Numbered from the stretch's first letter, positions 1-13,142 are shown. The stretch: 64,000 nt of DNA from Akebia trifoliata (GCA_017979445.1 CM030714.1:8873049-8937048), one strand, 5' to 3'. Program-made: numbers and translations. Notes: generated by a model from the letters alone, not told the origin.

Positions 1-700
1 TTGTGTGTGATAAATAATTTAAGATTTTGATCTTGATCTAATATTTAATACTAAGATCAAGATTGGGGTATTTTAATCATTAATTGGTGTGCGATAAATA
101 ATCTAAGATCTTGATCAAGATCTTATATTTAAGACTAATTTAATAAGTTGGGGTCTCCATAAAAATAAAAAAAAATCCGACCAAAGAACTCAATCATCGT
201 CATCGTTGATTTCTGCTATCGTCCACGTCTTGCTCTTCTCTCTCTCTCTCCAACAAACGAAATCAACTTTTCTCTCAACTAATACGAAAATGCAAAGGAC
301 TTCTATCTCGGCTTCAACGGACAAAATCGAGATATGAACACTCTCGGAGGTACTTGAATTTCTGCTTCTTGAAGAGCTTCTCTACGTCTCATCAATGATA
401 TTTCGTCACCCAAAACGATCCCACAGTCTCTGTTCTTCATGTAATTTGGCTCTTCTGTAGTTTCTTGGATTTTTAAGCTTTGAATGCTTCATGATGTGGT
501 TTTTTCTATTATTTTACAAGTTTTAGATTAGGATTTGTTTGCATTTTAAGGATTTTAGTTTCAATTCATGTAATTTCATTCGGAACTGATGTGGTTAATC
601 CTCATAGTTTGAACTTTGAATCTGTTGAAATGTGATTAATATGAGAGGGATTATTTGTAATTTCACACACCAATTAATGATTAAAATACCCCAATCAATC
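1..700. repeat. Inverted-repeat (foldback/MITE-like) element with a tandem duplication in its left arm
   Basis: The stretch around 40-95 (core GGGGTATTTTAATCATTAAT) recurs as its reverse complement around 660-715, so about 550 bases are flanked by imperfect inverted repeats of about 50 bases. The left arm is also partly duplicated in direct orientation: the segment starting at 1 (GTGATAAATAATTTAAGAT) recurs at about 87 with a spacing of about 86 bases. The interior (180-480) has a CT-rich run and a short open frame from 291 that stops after about 15 codons. That resembles a captured promoter or leader, but I do not recognise a gene. The left boundary may lie outside the window. Confidence 0.5.
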
Positions 701-2457
701 AAGATCATTAGATCTAGATCTTAGATCTTAAAATATAGAAGAAAAAAATTCAAAAACTTACCTTGGTGGCGGATCTGTAGGTTCAAAAGGAAACAAAATT
801 CGAAATCAGGAAAAATGCTACTTTAGAGTGGCCTTTTTTTTTTTTTTTGTAAAAAAATGGTAAAGGGTAGTGTGGTCATTAGATGAGAAAAACTACACTG
901 GCGTTTGGGGTTCCTATCCCTAATTTTTACAAAATTGTTACCTTTTTGATAAATATTTATGGGTCCAATACTGGTTGCACACCACTAGTTGTTGGTTGCG
1001 CACAAATCTTAAAAAAATAGTTATTTTTGTAACCTCTATTTTAACCTACTAATTGCACTTCATTACGGTGACCTAGGGTTTAAGGTTTATTCTACTTCTC
1101 GTGGCTTCATCTTCTCGTTTATAAGTTGTAATGTAAATATACTTGCTATATAACTAAGAATTTCTTACAAAAATTATTGAACCAACAATAATTTTTGTGG
1201 GCATGATTGAAGATGAAGGACAATAAAAACAACAAAGGAGTGAAACATTGTCTTTATTATTTTTGGAGTGCAATCATCCAAATGGAGTGCAAAGGGAAAA
1301 TTTTAAGTGATGGAGTGCAATTGGTAGTAGGCAGTGTGCAACTAAGTCAATCCCATATTTATTTTCATGGGTTTTTTTGATAATTTTCCCTATAGTTAAA
1401 CAGAGAAATAGGATTTACATTGCTGACACTAGTAATTGGGATAAGGTTTAGATCTATGTTACCTGGTTCATTGTTTCGCACAATTCGTGGTTGATTTTTC
1501 ACCACTCTAGAATGAACCCCATTTGTAGGGGTAGGCACAAATAATTTATTTCTTGGTTCTCTAGTTCGATTTGCTTGGGCATATATTTAATTCAAGCCTG
1601 GAAGCTACAAGTGCAACTATAATGGTAACAATTCTAAAAGTTAAACAGAAATGCATACATATATTAATCCAATTCTAAATATAAACAATTATAATAGAGA
1701 TTCGCTTCTCTTTCATTATATTTGTGAAGAAGGAAGATGAAGAGGTATAATCAAATTTCTCAAAAAAATACATTGTATCTTCACTATTTGGTTCACCCAA
1801 CCCAATGCAAAAATTTAGCAAATCAGAATGGTTGGGTTGGCAAATTGGTTAGTTCATAGTTCACTTTATTCCACGAACTCAGTACGAACCATACCACAAA
1901 CTGGTTCTTTTCATACCAGTTTGTGGTTCGGTCTAGTAGTAACAAAACTGGTAACACTGGTTTAGACGGTGAATTAGGGCTGCTATCTACTTCTTGTACT
2001 ACCAGGGGAGACTCTGGAAATAATCTTGTTACCCCCTTCTCATTCACTCAATCAAACACCTCAAGTTTTTGGCTTTATACGCATATTGGTTTAGATCTCA
2101 ATATGCAATCCGGGATCTAAACATGAAGCTATTTATCAAAAAAAAAAATCTAAACTTGAAGCTCGTGCCCAATCTGAGCAGGTTGTTTGGGTTCATCGGT
2201 TTGATCTGGTTTATAAGATATTATTCCTCAAGACCAAGTCTTGATTCCATATTCAATTCAAGATTTTGGTTGAGCTGTGTGAAATGAAACTATCTTATGA
2301 AGTAAGCTCATGAGAAGTAGCTGACTTTCTCATCCTTGCTGAACTTTGAGAATATTTTGGGCCTTGTGTGAAGTTGCATATTGTGAAGAATAAGGATCCC
2401 ATCTTCAAGCCACCATTTGTCCTAAACCATCTTCTGTTTTTCTCATTCATCACACAG
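701..2457. other. Non-coding stretch upstream of the Tim13-like exon
   Basis: The stretch is AT-rich and I could not recognise a gene in it. Phrases such as GGAGTGCAA recur at 1265-1325, and TGGTTGCACACC at about 972 is loosely mirrored by AGTGTGCAACTA at about 1332, which hints at an old inverted-repeat element. A short open frame on either strand at 1823-2120 has no family signature. I looked here for the missing 5' exon of the Tim13-like gene (an acidic and Gln/Ala-rich helix) and did not find it. Confidence 0.4.
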
Positions 2458-2607
2458 ACAGTCAGGGGAAAGTGCTTTACAAAGTGCATCACAAAACCAG
2501 GGACAAGCCTGAGCGGAAGCGAAAGTAGTTGCATCTCTCGATGTGTGGATCGCTACATTGAAGCTACCGGTATTATTAGCCGTGCTTTGTTCAGCTCTCC
2601 TCGCTAA
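2458..2607 (+). CDS. TIM13: Mitochondrial intermembrane-space chaperone Tim13-like, last exon (5' part not found)
   Basis: The exon encodes 49 residues and a stop. It carries the twin CX3C motif of small Tim proteins (CFTKC and CISRC), separated by a stretch containing KPGTSLSGSESS, and continues with VDRYIEATGIISRAL. This arrangement is typical of plant Tim13. Tim13 pairs with Tim8 in the intermembrane space and escorts hydrophobic inner-membrane precursors, and its four cysteines form two disulfides. The exon starts after a good acceptor (pyrimidine-rich tract, then CACACAG at 2451-2457), so this is a genomic exon and not a processed cDNA copy. The expected first exon, about 35-40 residues ending near EFLE, is not visible in the 2.4 kb upstream. 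Either the intron extends beyond the window or this is an orphaned exon. Confidence 0.8.
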   Translation, partial: TVRGKCFTKCITKPGTSLSGSESSCISRCVDRYIEATGIISRALFSSPR

Positions 2608-3439
2608 GGTTTTGACAACTGCCCCCATGCAGCTTCCATACCTTGCTTGAAACTTAAAAGTACAGGTGAAGTTGATGATGGGTTTTGTTTTGTTTTCTTG
2701 TTTGTCGTGATTCCATGTTAGCATATTTGAGTTCTTAATTTACACTTCTTTAGCTTTTCTTACCATTCCTTGAGATTTTTATTAACTAAGCAGTTTCAAC
2801 TGTTCCTTATTTTAAGATTTTATTGATGGGATATCGTGACAATTTCCAGTTTCAATATTTGATACATTGTTTCCATTGTTCATGGAAATTAAAAGAATCT
2901 ATGCACTTGGATATTATGATCCAATCCTTCAATAGAGCATCATCATCTTCAAATCATAGAAGTTTACGATCTTGGATGCGTGTCTTGATGTATCTACATT
3001 GCTAGTATCCCATGTCGGCCATCCTCAAAATATTTCATCAATCAATGATTATTATTGCCCACAAAAAAACAACAATTATGTTTACTTACAATACGAAAAA
3101 AAAAAAAAAAAAAATCATTTTGGGTATTAGTGAAGTTGAATGATGAATTGTTTTTACCTTATCCCAACCATTGGAGTTGGCAATAATTTGCTCACACTCA
3201 GTGGTGGAGCAAATTTATTTCACCCAAATCCATCTAAGGGTCTCCATTGGAAAATAATTTATGTCAACCAAGCGGTCCAAACAACCATATATCTCCCCAT
3301 TTCCTCCATGGAATGTCAAGTTTTAACTCCTTTGGCTTTGATAAAATAAAATCAAAACATAAGAAAAATGAGAAAATATAAAATATGGCTGCTTAAATAA
3401 TGTTTTATAAGATACGGTTAATTCATAAATGATATGCTT
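2608..3439. other. Intergenic region, no gene seen
   Basis: It contains the probable 3' flank of the Tim13-like exon, a poly-A run at about 3096-3114, and short open frames without any recognisable motif. Confidence 0.4.
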
Positions 3440-3745
3440 AGTGCAAAATTATATAAATTTTATAGTGTGTTTCAATTGAGAGAAATGGAGAGAAAAGAAA
3501 AAAAAAAAAGCGAGTTTCTCTTCATTTCTCGTATTTGGATTGTTAAGTGGGGAGAGAAAAGAGAATTAATTGAGAGAAAAGAAAATAAATTTTATAGTGT
3601 GTTCCAAACTCGAGTTTTTCTATTATTAAATCAAACAATATAGAAGGAAATTGGATTTCTTTTCTCTTTATTTTATTTTCTTTTCTTTAATTTTAATGAG
3701 TTTCTTTTCTCTTCATTTCTCTCAATCCGAACAAAGCGGTGTGGT
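3440..3745. repeat. MITE-like inverted-repeat element rich in GAGAGAAA
   Basis: The left end (TTGAGAGAAATGGAGAGAAA, about 3476) and the right end (TTCTCTTCATTTCTCTCAAT, about 3705) are near-perfect reverse complements over about 30 bases. Further complementary GAGAGAAAAGAGAAT and TTCTTTTCTCT blocks lie between them, so most of the 300 bases could fold on itself. There is no coding capacity. The size and shape fit a non-autonomous DNA transposon. I could not assign a clear target-site duplication. Confidence 0.5.
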
Positions 3746-4499
3746 ATCTTTGAAAATTTTGGTTGCCTAATAAGTTTTTCCGAGCTATGAAAAGTTCATA
3801 TAGAATAAATCCCTCTGTGGTTGGAAAGGAAAGTACAGAGGAAAATGATTTTCTCAAGAAATGTGACTTCTCAACTTTTTGTTGCTATGCATAATGTACA
3901 CACAAACATTGAAGGAAAAATATTCTAAGATCCGACCTCATGGAAAATTATTTTTTCATCGGGAAAGGAAAACCAAGCTCTTTTTTATGTTTTTCTCTAT
4001 GCAATTCACGTACAAATATTTTTTGAGAAAATGTAATTTTCTCTACAATTACTCATCCTAAGATGTGTATGATCACAAGAAATCGCTTTCAAGAAATATG
4101 AATTTCTTAGGAAATTGAATTCCAACATTTGATTGCACCTAAGAAAATATCAAAAAGAGAGTTTGTTTTAAATTTTGGAGTGGGGGATGGGCACTTGTGA
4201 GATTTTACATTAAGAAATGGGAAAATCATTTTCTTAGTGGTTGGCTTGGGAAAATATTTTCTCTCCCAGGGTGGAAAATCACTTCCTGCGAGAAAATATA
4301 TAATCATACTCCTGGAAATCACATTTTCCTCTAAAAATCATTTTCAATTTGCAATCACACAAACCCTAATTAGTATATAATTTGCAAAATTGTCATGGGT
4401 CAAAACTTCTACAGATTAAAATGTTGTCACATTCAGCTACAAGATATAGATTTTGATCTTATTATATATTATGATTTTAAATAAAGTTGTGATAATATG

Positions 4500-4652
4500 A
4501 CGCCCCCCTGACACATGCCCCCGTACGCTCCCATCACAAAACGGTAGATCATTTGCCTCGGGATACACAAGAAAAGGATTTATGGTTATGCATATCTCGA
4601 GACAAATGATCTGTGGTTCTGTGATTGTGTGTGTGTGAGTGTGAGGGGGCAT
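4500..4652. repeat. Foldback element in the upstream region of peroxidase copy 1
   Basis: The block at 4534-4566 (core TAGATCATTTGCCTCG) is the imperfect reverse complement of 4590-4623 (core GAGACAAATGATCTGTGG). The outer flanks CACATGCCCCC and GGGGGCAT extend the arms. It lies about 410-560 bases before the start codon. Size and symmetry suggest a small foldback MITE present before the gene duplicated. Confidence 0.6.
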
Positions 4653-4983
4653 CTGAAAATCATTGCACTTTTAAATAATATTATCTAAAACCTCTCTTTT
4701 ACTCTTATTTTTCCACCACGTCTCTAACAACTATTATTGGTTTATTTTGCACTTAAGTCAACCTATTATCATTTCTTAATCAGGTTTATAGAAATTAATG
4801 CACAAAATCCTCTTGTTTAACCCCACAAGATTTCAAATCAAACCAAACCACTTGTCCTCACTTGCCAAAAAAAGACACAATTTCATGTACAGACATATGT
4901 CGGTCAATCAATAAGGACATTTCCAGATCAAAATTTCCAACTGGGTTGGCTTAAAATACTCTACTCTGTTACATTTCTTTTAC

Positions 4984-4991
4984 TATAAATA
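4984..4991 (+). promoter_or_regulatory. TATA box of peroxidase copy 1
   Basis: TATAAATA lies 73 bases before the start codon, a normal plant spacing once a transcription start about 30 bases downstream is assumed. The identical motif sits at the same place in copy 2. Confidence 0.65.
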
Positions 4992-5063
4992 GATACATTG
5001 AGGTGATATCAGTGTTCAAGTGTCTTAAGAGATTCAATCCAAAATAGACTTGTTGTAGAAGAA

Positions 5064-6838
5064 ATGGGTTCAAAAAGGGTTATAGAGGTTTTGCTATCTT
5101 TTGTTCTAGTAATGTGCTTAAGTATTAAGTTAGAAGCTCAACTTCAAGTAGGGTTCTATACAAGAACATGTGGGTTTGCTGAATTTATTATTAAGGATGA
5201 AGTAAGAAAGGGTTTTAATAAGGATAAAGGAGTGGCTCCAGGTCTCGTTAGGATGCATTTTCATGATTGTTTTGTTAGAGTGAGTAAATGAAATTAGTGG
5301 GTTTTCTTTTCTTTACAATCATATTTTTATGGTTAATGTTTTTTGAGCTTTCAAAGATGAGTTAGAATAAGTTTTGTTTGTTGATTCAGGGTTGTGATGG
5401 GTCAGTGCTCATTGACTCGACTCCATCGAACACTGCCGAGAAAGATTCTCCAGCTAATAATCCTAGTCTCAGAGGGTTCGAAGTCATTGATAATGCAAAG
5501 ACTAGACTTGAAGCCATGTGTAAAGGAGTGGTGTCTTGTGCTGATATACTAGCATTTGCAGCAAGAGATAGCGTCGAAATAGTGAGACACCATGGTTTGA
5601 CCTTCATTGTTTAAACCATTGAGCTTCATGGCAGTGTGTGTATGTGTGTGTGCCCGCGTGCGTGCATGCTTGTGTATCTTGACTGTCAAAATTGTGTGTG
5701 TAACTAGGTCCGGTTCAAACTAAGAACCGAACCAAACCAATAGCTTTGGGCTGATTTGGTTTGGTTTGGAACAAGTTGCAGTTCAGTCTTGGGTTAAGAA
5801 AATGAAACCGATCAATTTGGTTCGGTTCCTGATTCAAAGCTTGTATAGAACCGGACCATTACATAATAACTATAATATATAGTTAGATTATTATGAATTA
5901 TTTTAGGACATATTAATGGTTTTTTATGGATAAATTAATGATTTGTTCCTTCCCAAGAAGGTTAATAGGATATTCATATTTTGGCAACCAATATAATCGA
6001 ACCAAACCAAACTGACTTTTGTTCGGTTTGATTTGGTTCTATTGGCATTTTGGTTCTTCTTTAGTGGAACCAACATATGTTGGTTTGGTTCCAATTTGGC
6101 CGCAAACAGAACCAACCCGAACCAAGGTTGCAGCCCTATGTGTAACTACTAAATTTCTTTTCTACCTGCAGACAGGAGGCCTTGGGTACGATGTCCCGGC
6201 AGGAAGAATGGATGGAAAAGTTTCATTGGCATCCGAAGTACCCTCAAACTTACCCCCTCCATCTTTTAACGTCGACCAACTCACTCAATCCTTTGCAAAC
6301 AAGGGACTCACACAAGAAGAAATGGTTACTCTCTCTGGTAAGATCTCCAAATCATCGATTTAATTCGTGTCCACTAAAGTATCATGGTTCGAGTCTTCTT
6401 CAACTCGCAAAAGTTTGATTCTGTGCAGGAGCGCATACAGTTGGTCGCTCTCATTGCACTTCCTTCGTAAACAGATTATACAATTTCAATTCAACTACGA
6501 GCCAAGACCCAAGTCTAGACACTAATTATGCAACCCAACTGAAACAAAAGTGTCCACAAGGGAGCAATGATCCAAGCCTTGTGGTTCCAATGAACCCTAC
6601 TAGCCCAAATTCCATGGACGTCGGTTATTACAAGGACATTATAGGCAACCGTGGCTTGTTCACATCAGACCAGATGCTGCTGTCCAAGGCAGCCACGGCT
6701 AACCAGGTGAATCAGAATGCGGGTAATCTGTTCATTTGGAGGAGAAAATTTGCTGCAGCTATGGTGAAGATGGGTCAGGTGGGTGTCTTGACTGGCAGTG
6801 CTGGAGAAATAAGATTGAATTGTAGAGTACCCAACTGA
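5064..6838 (+). CDS. Class III secretory peroxidase, intact copy (four exons)
   Basis: The exons are 5064-5279, 5390-5581, 6172-6337 and 6429-6838. All introns are GT-AG, with phases 0, 0 and 1, the classic four-exon layout. The spliced frame is open for 327 residues. Residues 1-25 form a hydrophobic signal peptide ending in LEA, so the enzyme should be secreted to the apoplast or vacuole. The distal haem pocket is RMHFHDCFV (Arg63, His67) and the proximal ligand is His194 in GAHTVG. All eight conserved cysteines are present, and GCDGSVLID plus the ARDSVEI region mark the calcium-stabilised core. Such enzymes use H2O2 to oxidise phenolics or monolignols, or generate reactive oxygen at the wall; the physiological substrate cannot be read from sequence. 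Intron 2 (590 bases) carries a TG-rich microsatellite near 5632 and repeated GAACCAAACC/GGTTTGGTTC blocks. The TATA box lies at 4984. Confidence 0.95.
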
Positions 6839-7469
6839 GAGGAGTACAGGAGAGATTCCTTAAGCTTCTGATTTCTTTGTTTTGTAACCTATGAGTTAAA
6901 TTGTGGAATAAGTAAAAGGGCAGACATAAGGCTTTGTTACTTCAATTAAGAAACTGATTAAATCGAAGTCATGAAATTGACCTACAAATTTTTTTTGAGA
7001 AAATGTAATTTTCTCTACAATTACTCAGCCTAAGGATGTGTATGATTGCAGGAAATATTTTTCAAGAAATATGAATTTATTAGGAAATTGAATTCCAACA
7101 TTTGATTGCACCTAAGAAAATATCAAAAGGAGAGTTTGTTTTAAATTTTGGAGTGGGTCATGGGTACTTGTGAGAGATTACATTAAGAAGTGGGAAAATC
7201 ATTTTCTTCGTGGTTGGCTTGGGAAAATATTTTTCCTTCTAGGGTGAAAAATCGCTTCTTGCAAGAAAATATACAATCATACTCCTGAAAATCACATTTT
7301 CCACGAAAAATCATTTTCAATTTGCAATCACACAAACCCTAATTAGTGTATAATTTGCAAAATTGTCATGGGTCAAAACTTCTACAGATTAAAATGTCGT
7401 CACATTCAATTACAAAATATGGATTTTGATCTTATTATATATTATGATTTTAAATAAAGTCATGATAAT

Positions 7470-7612
7470 ATAACGCCCCCCTCTGACACATGCCCCCATA
7501 CACTCCCATCACAGAACCGTAGATCATTTGCCTCAGGATACACAAGAAAAAGATTTATGGTTCTGCGTATCTCGAGACAAATGATCTGTGGTTCTGTGAT
7601 GGGGGGGCATCA
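7470..7612. repeat. Foldback element in the upstream region of peroxidase copy 2
   Basis: This is the paralogous copy of the element at 4500-4652. The arm at 7509-7541 (core TAGATCATTTGCC) is the reverse complement of 7567-7599 (core GACAAATGATCTGTGG). Its arms are better matched than in copy 1: TCACAGAACC pairs with GGTTCTGTGA. It is flanked by C-rich and G-rich runs. Confidence 0.6.
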
Positions 7613-7941
7613 GAAAATCATTACACTTTTAAATAATATATCCAAAACCTCCATTTTACCTTTATTTTTCCACTGCCCTTTAACAACTATTATTGGCTTA
7701 TTCTGCACTTAAGTCAACCTGATTATCATTTCTTAATCAGATTTATAGAAATCAATGCACAAAATCCTCTTGTTTAATCCCACAAGATTTCAAATCAAAC
7801 CAAACCACTTGGCCTCATTGCCTTAAAAAAGACACAATTTCATGTAATGACATATGTTGGTCAATCAATAAGGACATTTCCAGATCAAAATTTCCAACTG
7901 GGGTGGCTTACAATACTCTCACTCTGTTACATTTCTTTTAC

Positions 7942-7949
7942 TATAAATA
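7942..7949 (+). promoter_or_regulatory. TATA box of peroxidase copy 2
   Basis: TATAAATA lies 73 bases before the copy 2 start codon, matching copy 1, so the duplicate kept its core promoter. Confidence 0.6.
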
Positions 7950-8021
7950 GATACATTGAGGTGATATCAGTGTTCAAGTGCCTTAAGAGATTCAATCCTA
8001 AATAGACTTGTTGTAGAAGAA

Positions 8022-9779
8022 ATGGGTTCAAAAAGGGTTATAGAGGTTTTGTTATCTTTTGTTCTAGTCTTAATGTGTTTTAGTATTACGTTAGAAGCTC
8101 AGCTTCGAGTAGGGTTCTATACAAGAACATGTGGGCTTGCTGAGCTTATTATTAAGGATGAAGTAAGAAAGGGTTTTAATAAGGATAAAGGAGTGGCTCC
8201 TGGTCTTGTTAGGATGCATTTTCATGATTGTTTTGTTAGAGTGAGTAAATGAAATTAGTGGTTTTCTGTTCTTTACAATCATATTTTTATGGTTAATGTT
8301 TTTTGAGCTTTCAAAGATGAGTTAGAATAAGTTTTGTTTGTTGATTCAGGGTTGTGATGGGTCGGTGCTCATTGACTCGACTCCATCGAACACTGCCGAG
8401 AAAGATTCTCCAGCTAATAATCCTAGTCTCAGAGGGTTCGAAGTCATTGATAATGCAAAGACTAGACTCGAAGCCATGTGTAAAGGAGTGGTGTCTTGTG
8501 CTGATATACTAGCATTTGCAGCAAGAAATAGTGTGGAAATAGTGAGACACCATTGTTTGACCTTTCATTGTTTAAATCATTGAGCTTCATGGCTGTGTGT
8601 GTGTGTGTGCGCGCCTCGACTGTCAAATTCATGTGTGTAACCAGGGATGAAACTTGGTTCTGTTCAAACTGAGAAACAAATCAAACCGATAGCTTTGGGC
8701 TGATTTGATTCAGTTTGAAACAAGTTGCAGTTCAGTTTTGAGTTAAGAAAATGAAACCGATCAATTTGGTTTGGTTCCTGGTTCAAGGTTTGTATAGAGC
8801 CGGACCTGATATAATAACTATAATATATAATATATTTTTAGATTATTATGAATTATTTTAAGAGTACGGACAGATTAATGATTTTTTATGGATAAATTAA
8901 TGATTTACTATTTGAAAGTTTGTTTATTATTTATTTTTATTTTTTTCATTAGTGATTTTGTTCCTTCCCAAGAAGGTTGATAGAGGATATTCCTATTGGT
9001 AACCCATAGAACCAAACCAAACTGACCTTAGTTCCAATTTGGCCACAAACAGAACTAACCCGAACCAAGGTTGCAGCCCTATGTGTCACTACTAAATTTA
9101 TTTTCTACCTGCAGACAGGAGGCCTTGGGTACGATGTCCCGGCAGGAAGAATGGATGGAAAAGTTTCATTGGCATCCGAAGTACCCTTACCCCCTCCAAT
9201 TTTTGACGTTGACCAACTCGCTCAATCCTTTGCAAACAAGGACTCGCACAAGAAGAAATGGTTACTCTCTCTGGTAAGATCTCCAAATCATCGATTTAAT
9301 TCATTTCCACTAAAGTATAATGGTTCTAGTGTTCTTCAACTCACAAAAGTTTGATTTGATTCTGTGCAGGAGCACATACAATTGGTCGCTCTCATTGCAC
9401 TTCCTTAGTAAACAGATTATACAATTTCAATTCAACTACGAGCCAAGACCCAAGTCTAGACACCAATTATGCAACCCAACTGAAACAAATGTGTCCACAG
9501 GGGAGCAATGATCCAAGCCTTGTGGTTCCAATGAACCCTTCTAGCCCAAATTCCATGGACGTCAGTTATTACAAGGACATTATAGGGAACCGTGGCTTGT
9601 TCACGTCAGACCAGACGCTGCTTTCCAAGGCAGCCACGGCCAACCAGGTGAATCAGAATGCGGGTAATCTGTTCCTTTGGAGGAGAAAATTTGCTGCAGC
9701 TATGGTGAAGATGGGTCAGGTGGGTGTCTTGACTGGCAGTGCTGGAGAAATAAGATTGAATTGTAGGGTACCCAACTGA
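8022..9779 (+). pseudogene. Class III peroxidase, second tandem copy, frameshifted in exon 3
   Basis: Exons matching copy 1 lie at 8022-8240, 8350-8541, 9115-9273 and 9370-9779, with all splice sites kept. Exon 3 is 159 bases against 166 in copy 1. It has an in-frame 6-base loss after SEVP and a 1-base loss near 9240, where copy 1 reads AAGGGACTC and copy 2 reads AAGGACTC. The coding sum is 980 bases, not a multiple of three. The shifted frame stops at TAG 9406-9408, giving about 202 residues without the proximal-histidine frame (GAHTIG at 9370 is out of frame) or the last cysteines. Exon 4 is open in its ancestral frame, and exons 1-2 keep the signal peptide and distal pocket, so the break is recent or a base-calling error in a G run. 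A further change is AARN for AARD near the end of exon 2. Confidence 0.8.
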
Positions 9780-9890
9780 GAGGAGTACAGGAGATATGGC
9801 TTAACAAATTGTGGAATAACCAAAAGGGCGGGTATAAGGCTTTGTTACTTAAATTAAAAAACTGATTAAATCGAACTCATGAAATTGATA

Positions 9891-10381
9891 AACCAGAACC
9901 AACAGACATCTCAACTGCAAAAAGAAGAAAGAGAAAGCCCTTGCAAGTCGATAATTTCGGACCCGAACCAACATACACAGAATCAGAACCCCGTAGGCAA
10001 CAATTCTGAATCCTTGATTTTTGTTCCACTGCTGCTCTAGACCCTTTTAGTTCACAAGTTAACCACAAAAATCAGGATAAATGTTGCTGCCCTTCATAAA
10101 AGTTGCCTGCCTTTTGATGATCAGAAAATATTATGTCCATCAAAAATTCAAAGAAAATTCAACTAATCAGATGGCATAGATACCCTGGTTCAACTGACAT
10201 CGATGGCTGTTATAACCAATTATAACAGATCCATTAAATAAGGGTCCCACATTGACGAACATGTTGCATCACATGTACCATGGCATGACCATTTGGATTG
10301 TTGTACAGCAATTTAATTAGTGTACCATTACAAATGAGGGACAAAAAAAAGAAGAATTACAAAAATAAAAGAAATGCAATT

Positions 10382-10422
<41 letters not shown>

Positions 10423-10651
10423 AAAAGTAAAAAAATACTAAAAGGATCAACAAAACACCAAGTTTATAAAATGGCCACATTAGCAAAAAATTTAAATTCC
10501 AAAAGACCGCACACATTAGGGAAAAAAATTTATTCAGGTGGGAAACACCCATGTCTCAAGAAAACTCCATCCAAACATCAAAATGGCAAACAAAATTCAA
10601 GCTTAACAAAATGGTCATCAACCTAATAATAACAACAATAATAGGAAAATG
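9891..10651. other. Intergenic region between the convergent peroxidase copy and NAC-alpha gene
   Basis: No gene is seen. It contains a compound microsatellite, (AC)n followed by (AT)n, at about 10382-10422, and the AT-rich 3' flank of the NAC-alpha gene. Confidence 0.5.
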
Positions 10652-12836
<2,185 letters not shown>

Positions 12837-12905
12837 TTTCTTTGAAGAACAACGAAGATTGTGTTAAAGAGTGACCAAGCTTTGCTCACTCTTTCGGATA
12901 ACATT

Positions 12906-12922
12906 GTTATATATGTAGGGTT
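12906..12922 (-). promoter_or_regulatory. Core promoter of the NAC-alpha gene (TATA-like with telobox-like motif)
   Basis: Reading the minus strand, AACCCTA at about 12916-12922 is followed directly by CATATATAAC, about 75 bases before the start codon. Teloboxes of this type are common ahead of plant translation-apparatus genes, which suits a ribosome-associated factor. Confidence 0.4.
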
Positions 12923-13012
12923 CATGTGGTGCACCTTGGGAGCATTGAAGATGGTGCTCCCTCTGCATCTTGAGTGGATTTTCAAAGTTGATCTGATCTT
13001 TTAAAATGTGAT

Positions 13013-13142
13013 TGACCTCCATTCACACTTTGCTAACGTGGAGGTGTGCATGGAACCATAGATGTTTTTCATCGAGAAAGGAGCGAAAAGCATTTATGGT
13101 TCTGTGCACACTTCTGCGTCAGCAAAGTGCGAAATGAGGTCA
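13013..13142. repeat. Foldback element with about 60-base arms
   Basis: The left arm, 13013 to about 13072 (CACTTTGCTAACGTGGAGGT inside), is the near reverse complement of 13083-13142 (GCGTCAGCAAAGTGCGAAAT inside), with a loop of only about 10 bases. It could form a long, slightly mismatched hairpin. It lies about 180 bases upstream of the NAC-alpha start codon. Confidence 0.7.

Larger units (their letters stand above)
4011..9890 (+). repeat. Tandem segmental duplication carrying two peroxidase genes
   Basis: The unit 4011-6980 is repeated at 6983-9890. Both start with the same sequence (TTTTTTGAGAAAATGTAATT follows within a few bases). Both contain the same promoter foldback, TATA box, four exons and three introns, and both end with CTGATTAAATCGAA and CATGAAATTGA. 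Copy 1 then runs directly into the start of copy 2 at about 6981, while copy 2 runs into unrelated DNA after about 9890. About 1.05 kb upstream and about 140 bases downstream were duplicated with the gene, so the copy arose at DNA level, probably by unequal crossing-over, and not by retroposition. Confidence 0.9.

Noticed and set aside
1823..2287. Short open frames just upstream of the Tim13-like exon, considered as its first exon
   Set aside because: Neither strand gives the acidic, Gln/Ala-rich helix of Tim13 or a donor in the right phase next to an EFLE-like sequence.
5700..6130. Extra exon in peroxidase intron 2 (an open frame runs into exon 3 from 6019)
   Set aside because: The frame upstream of 6172 is made of GAACC/GGTTC repeats. 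The canonical acceptor CTGCAG at 6166-6171 and the family's exon structure define exon 3.
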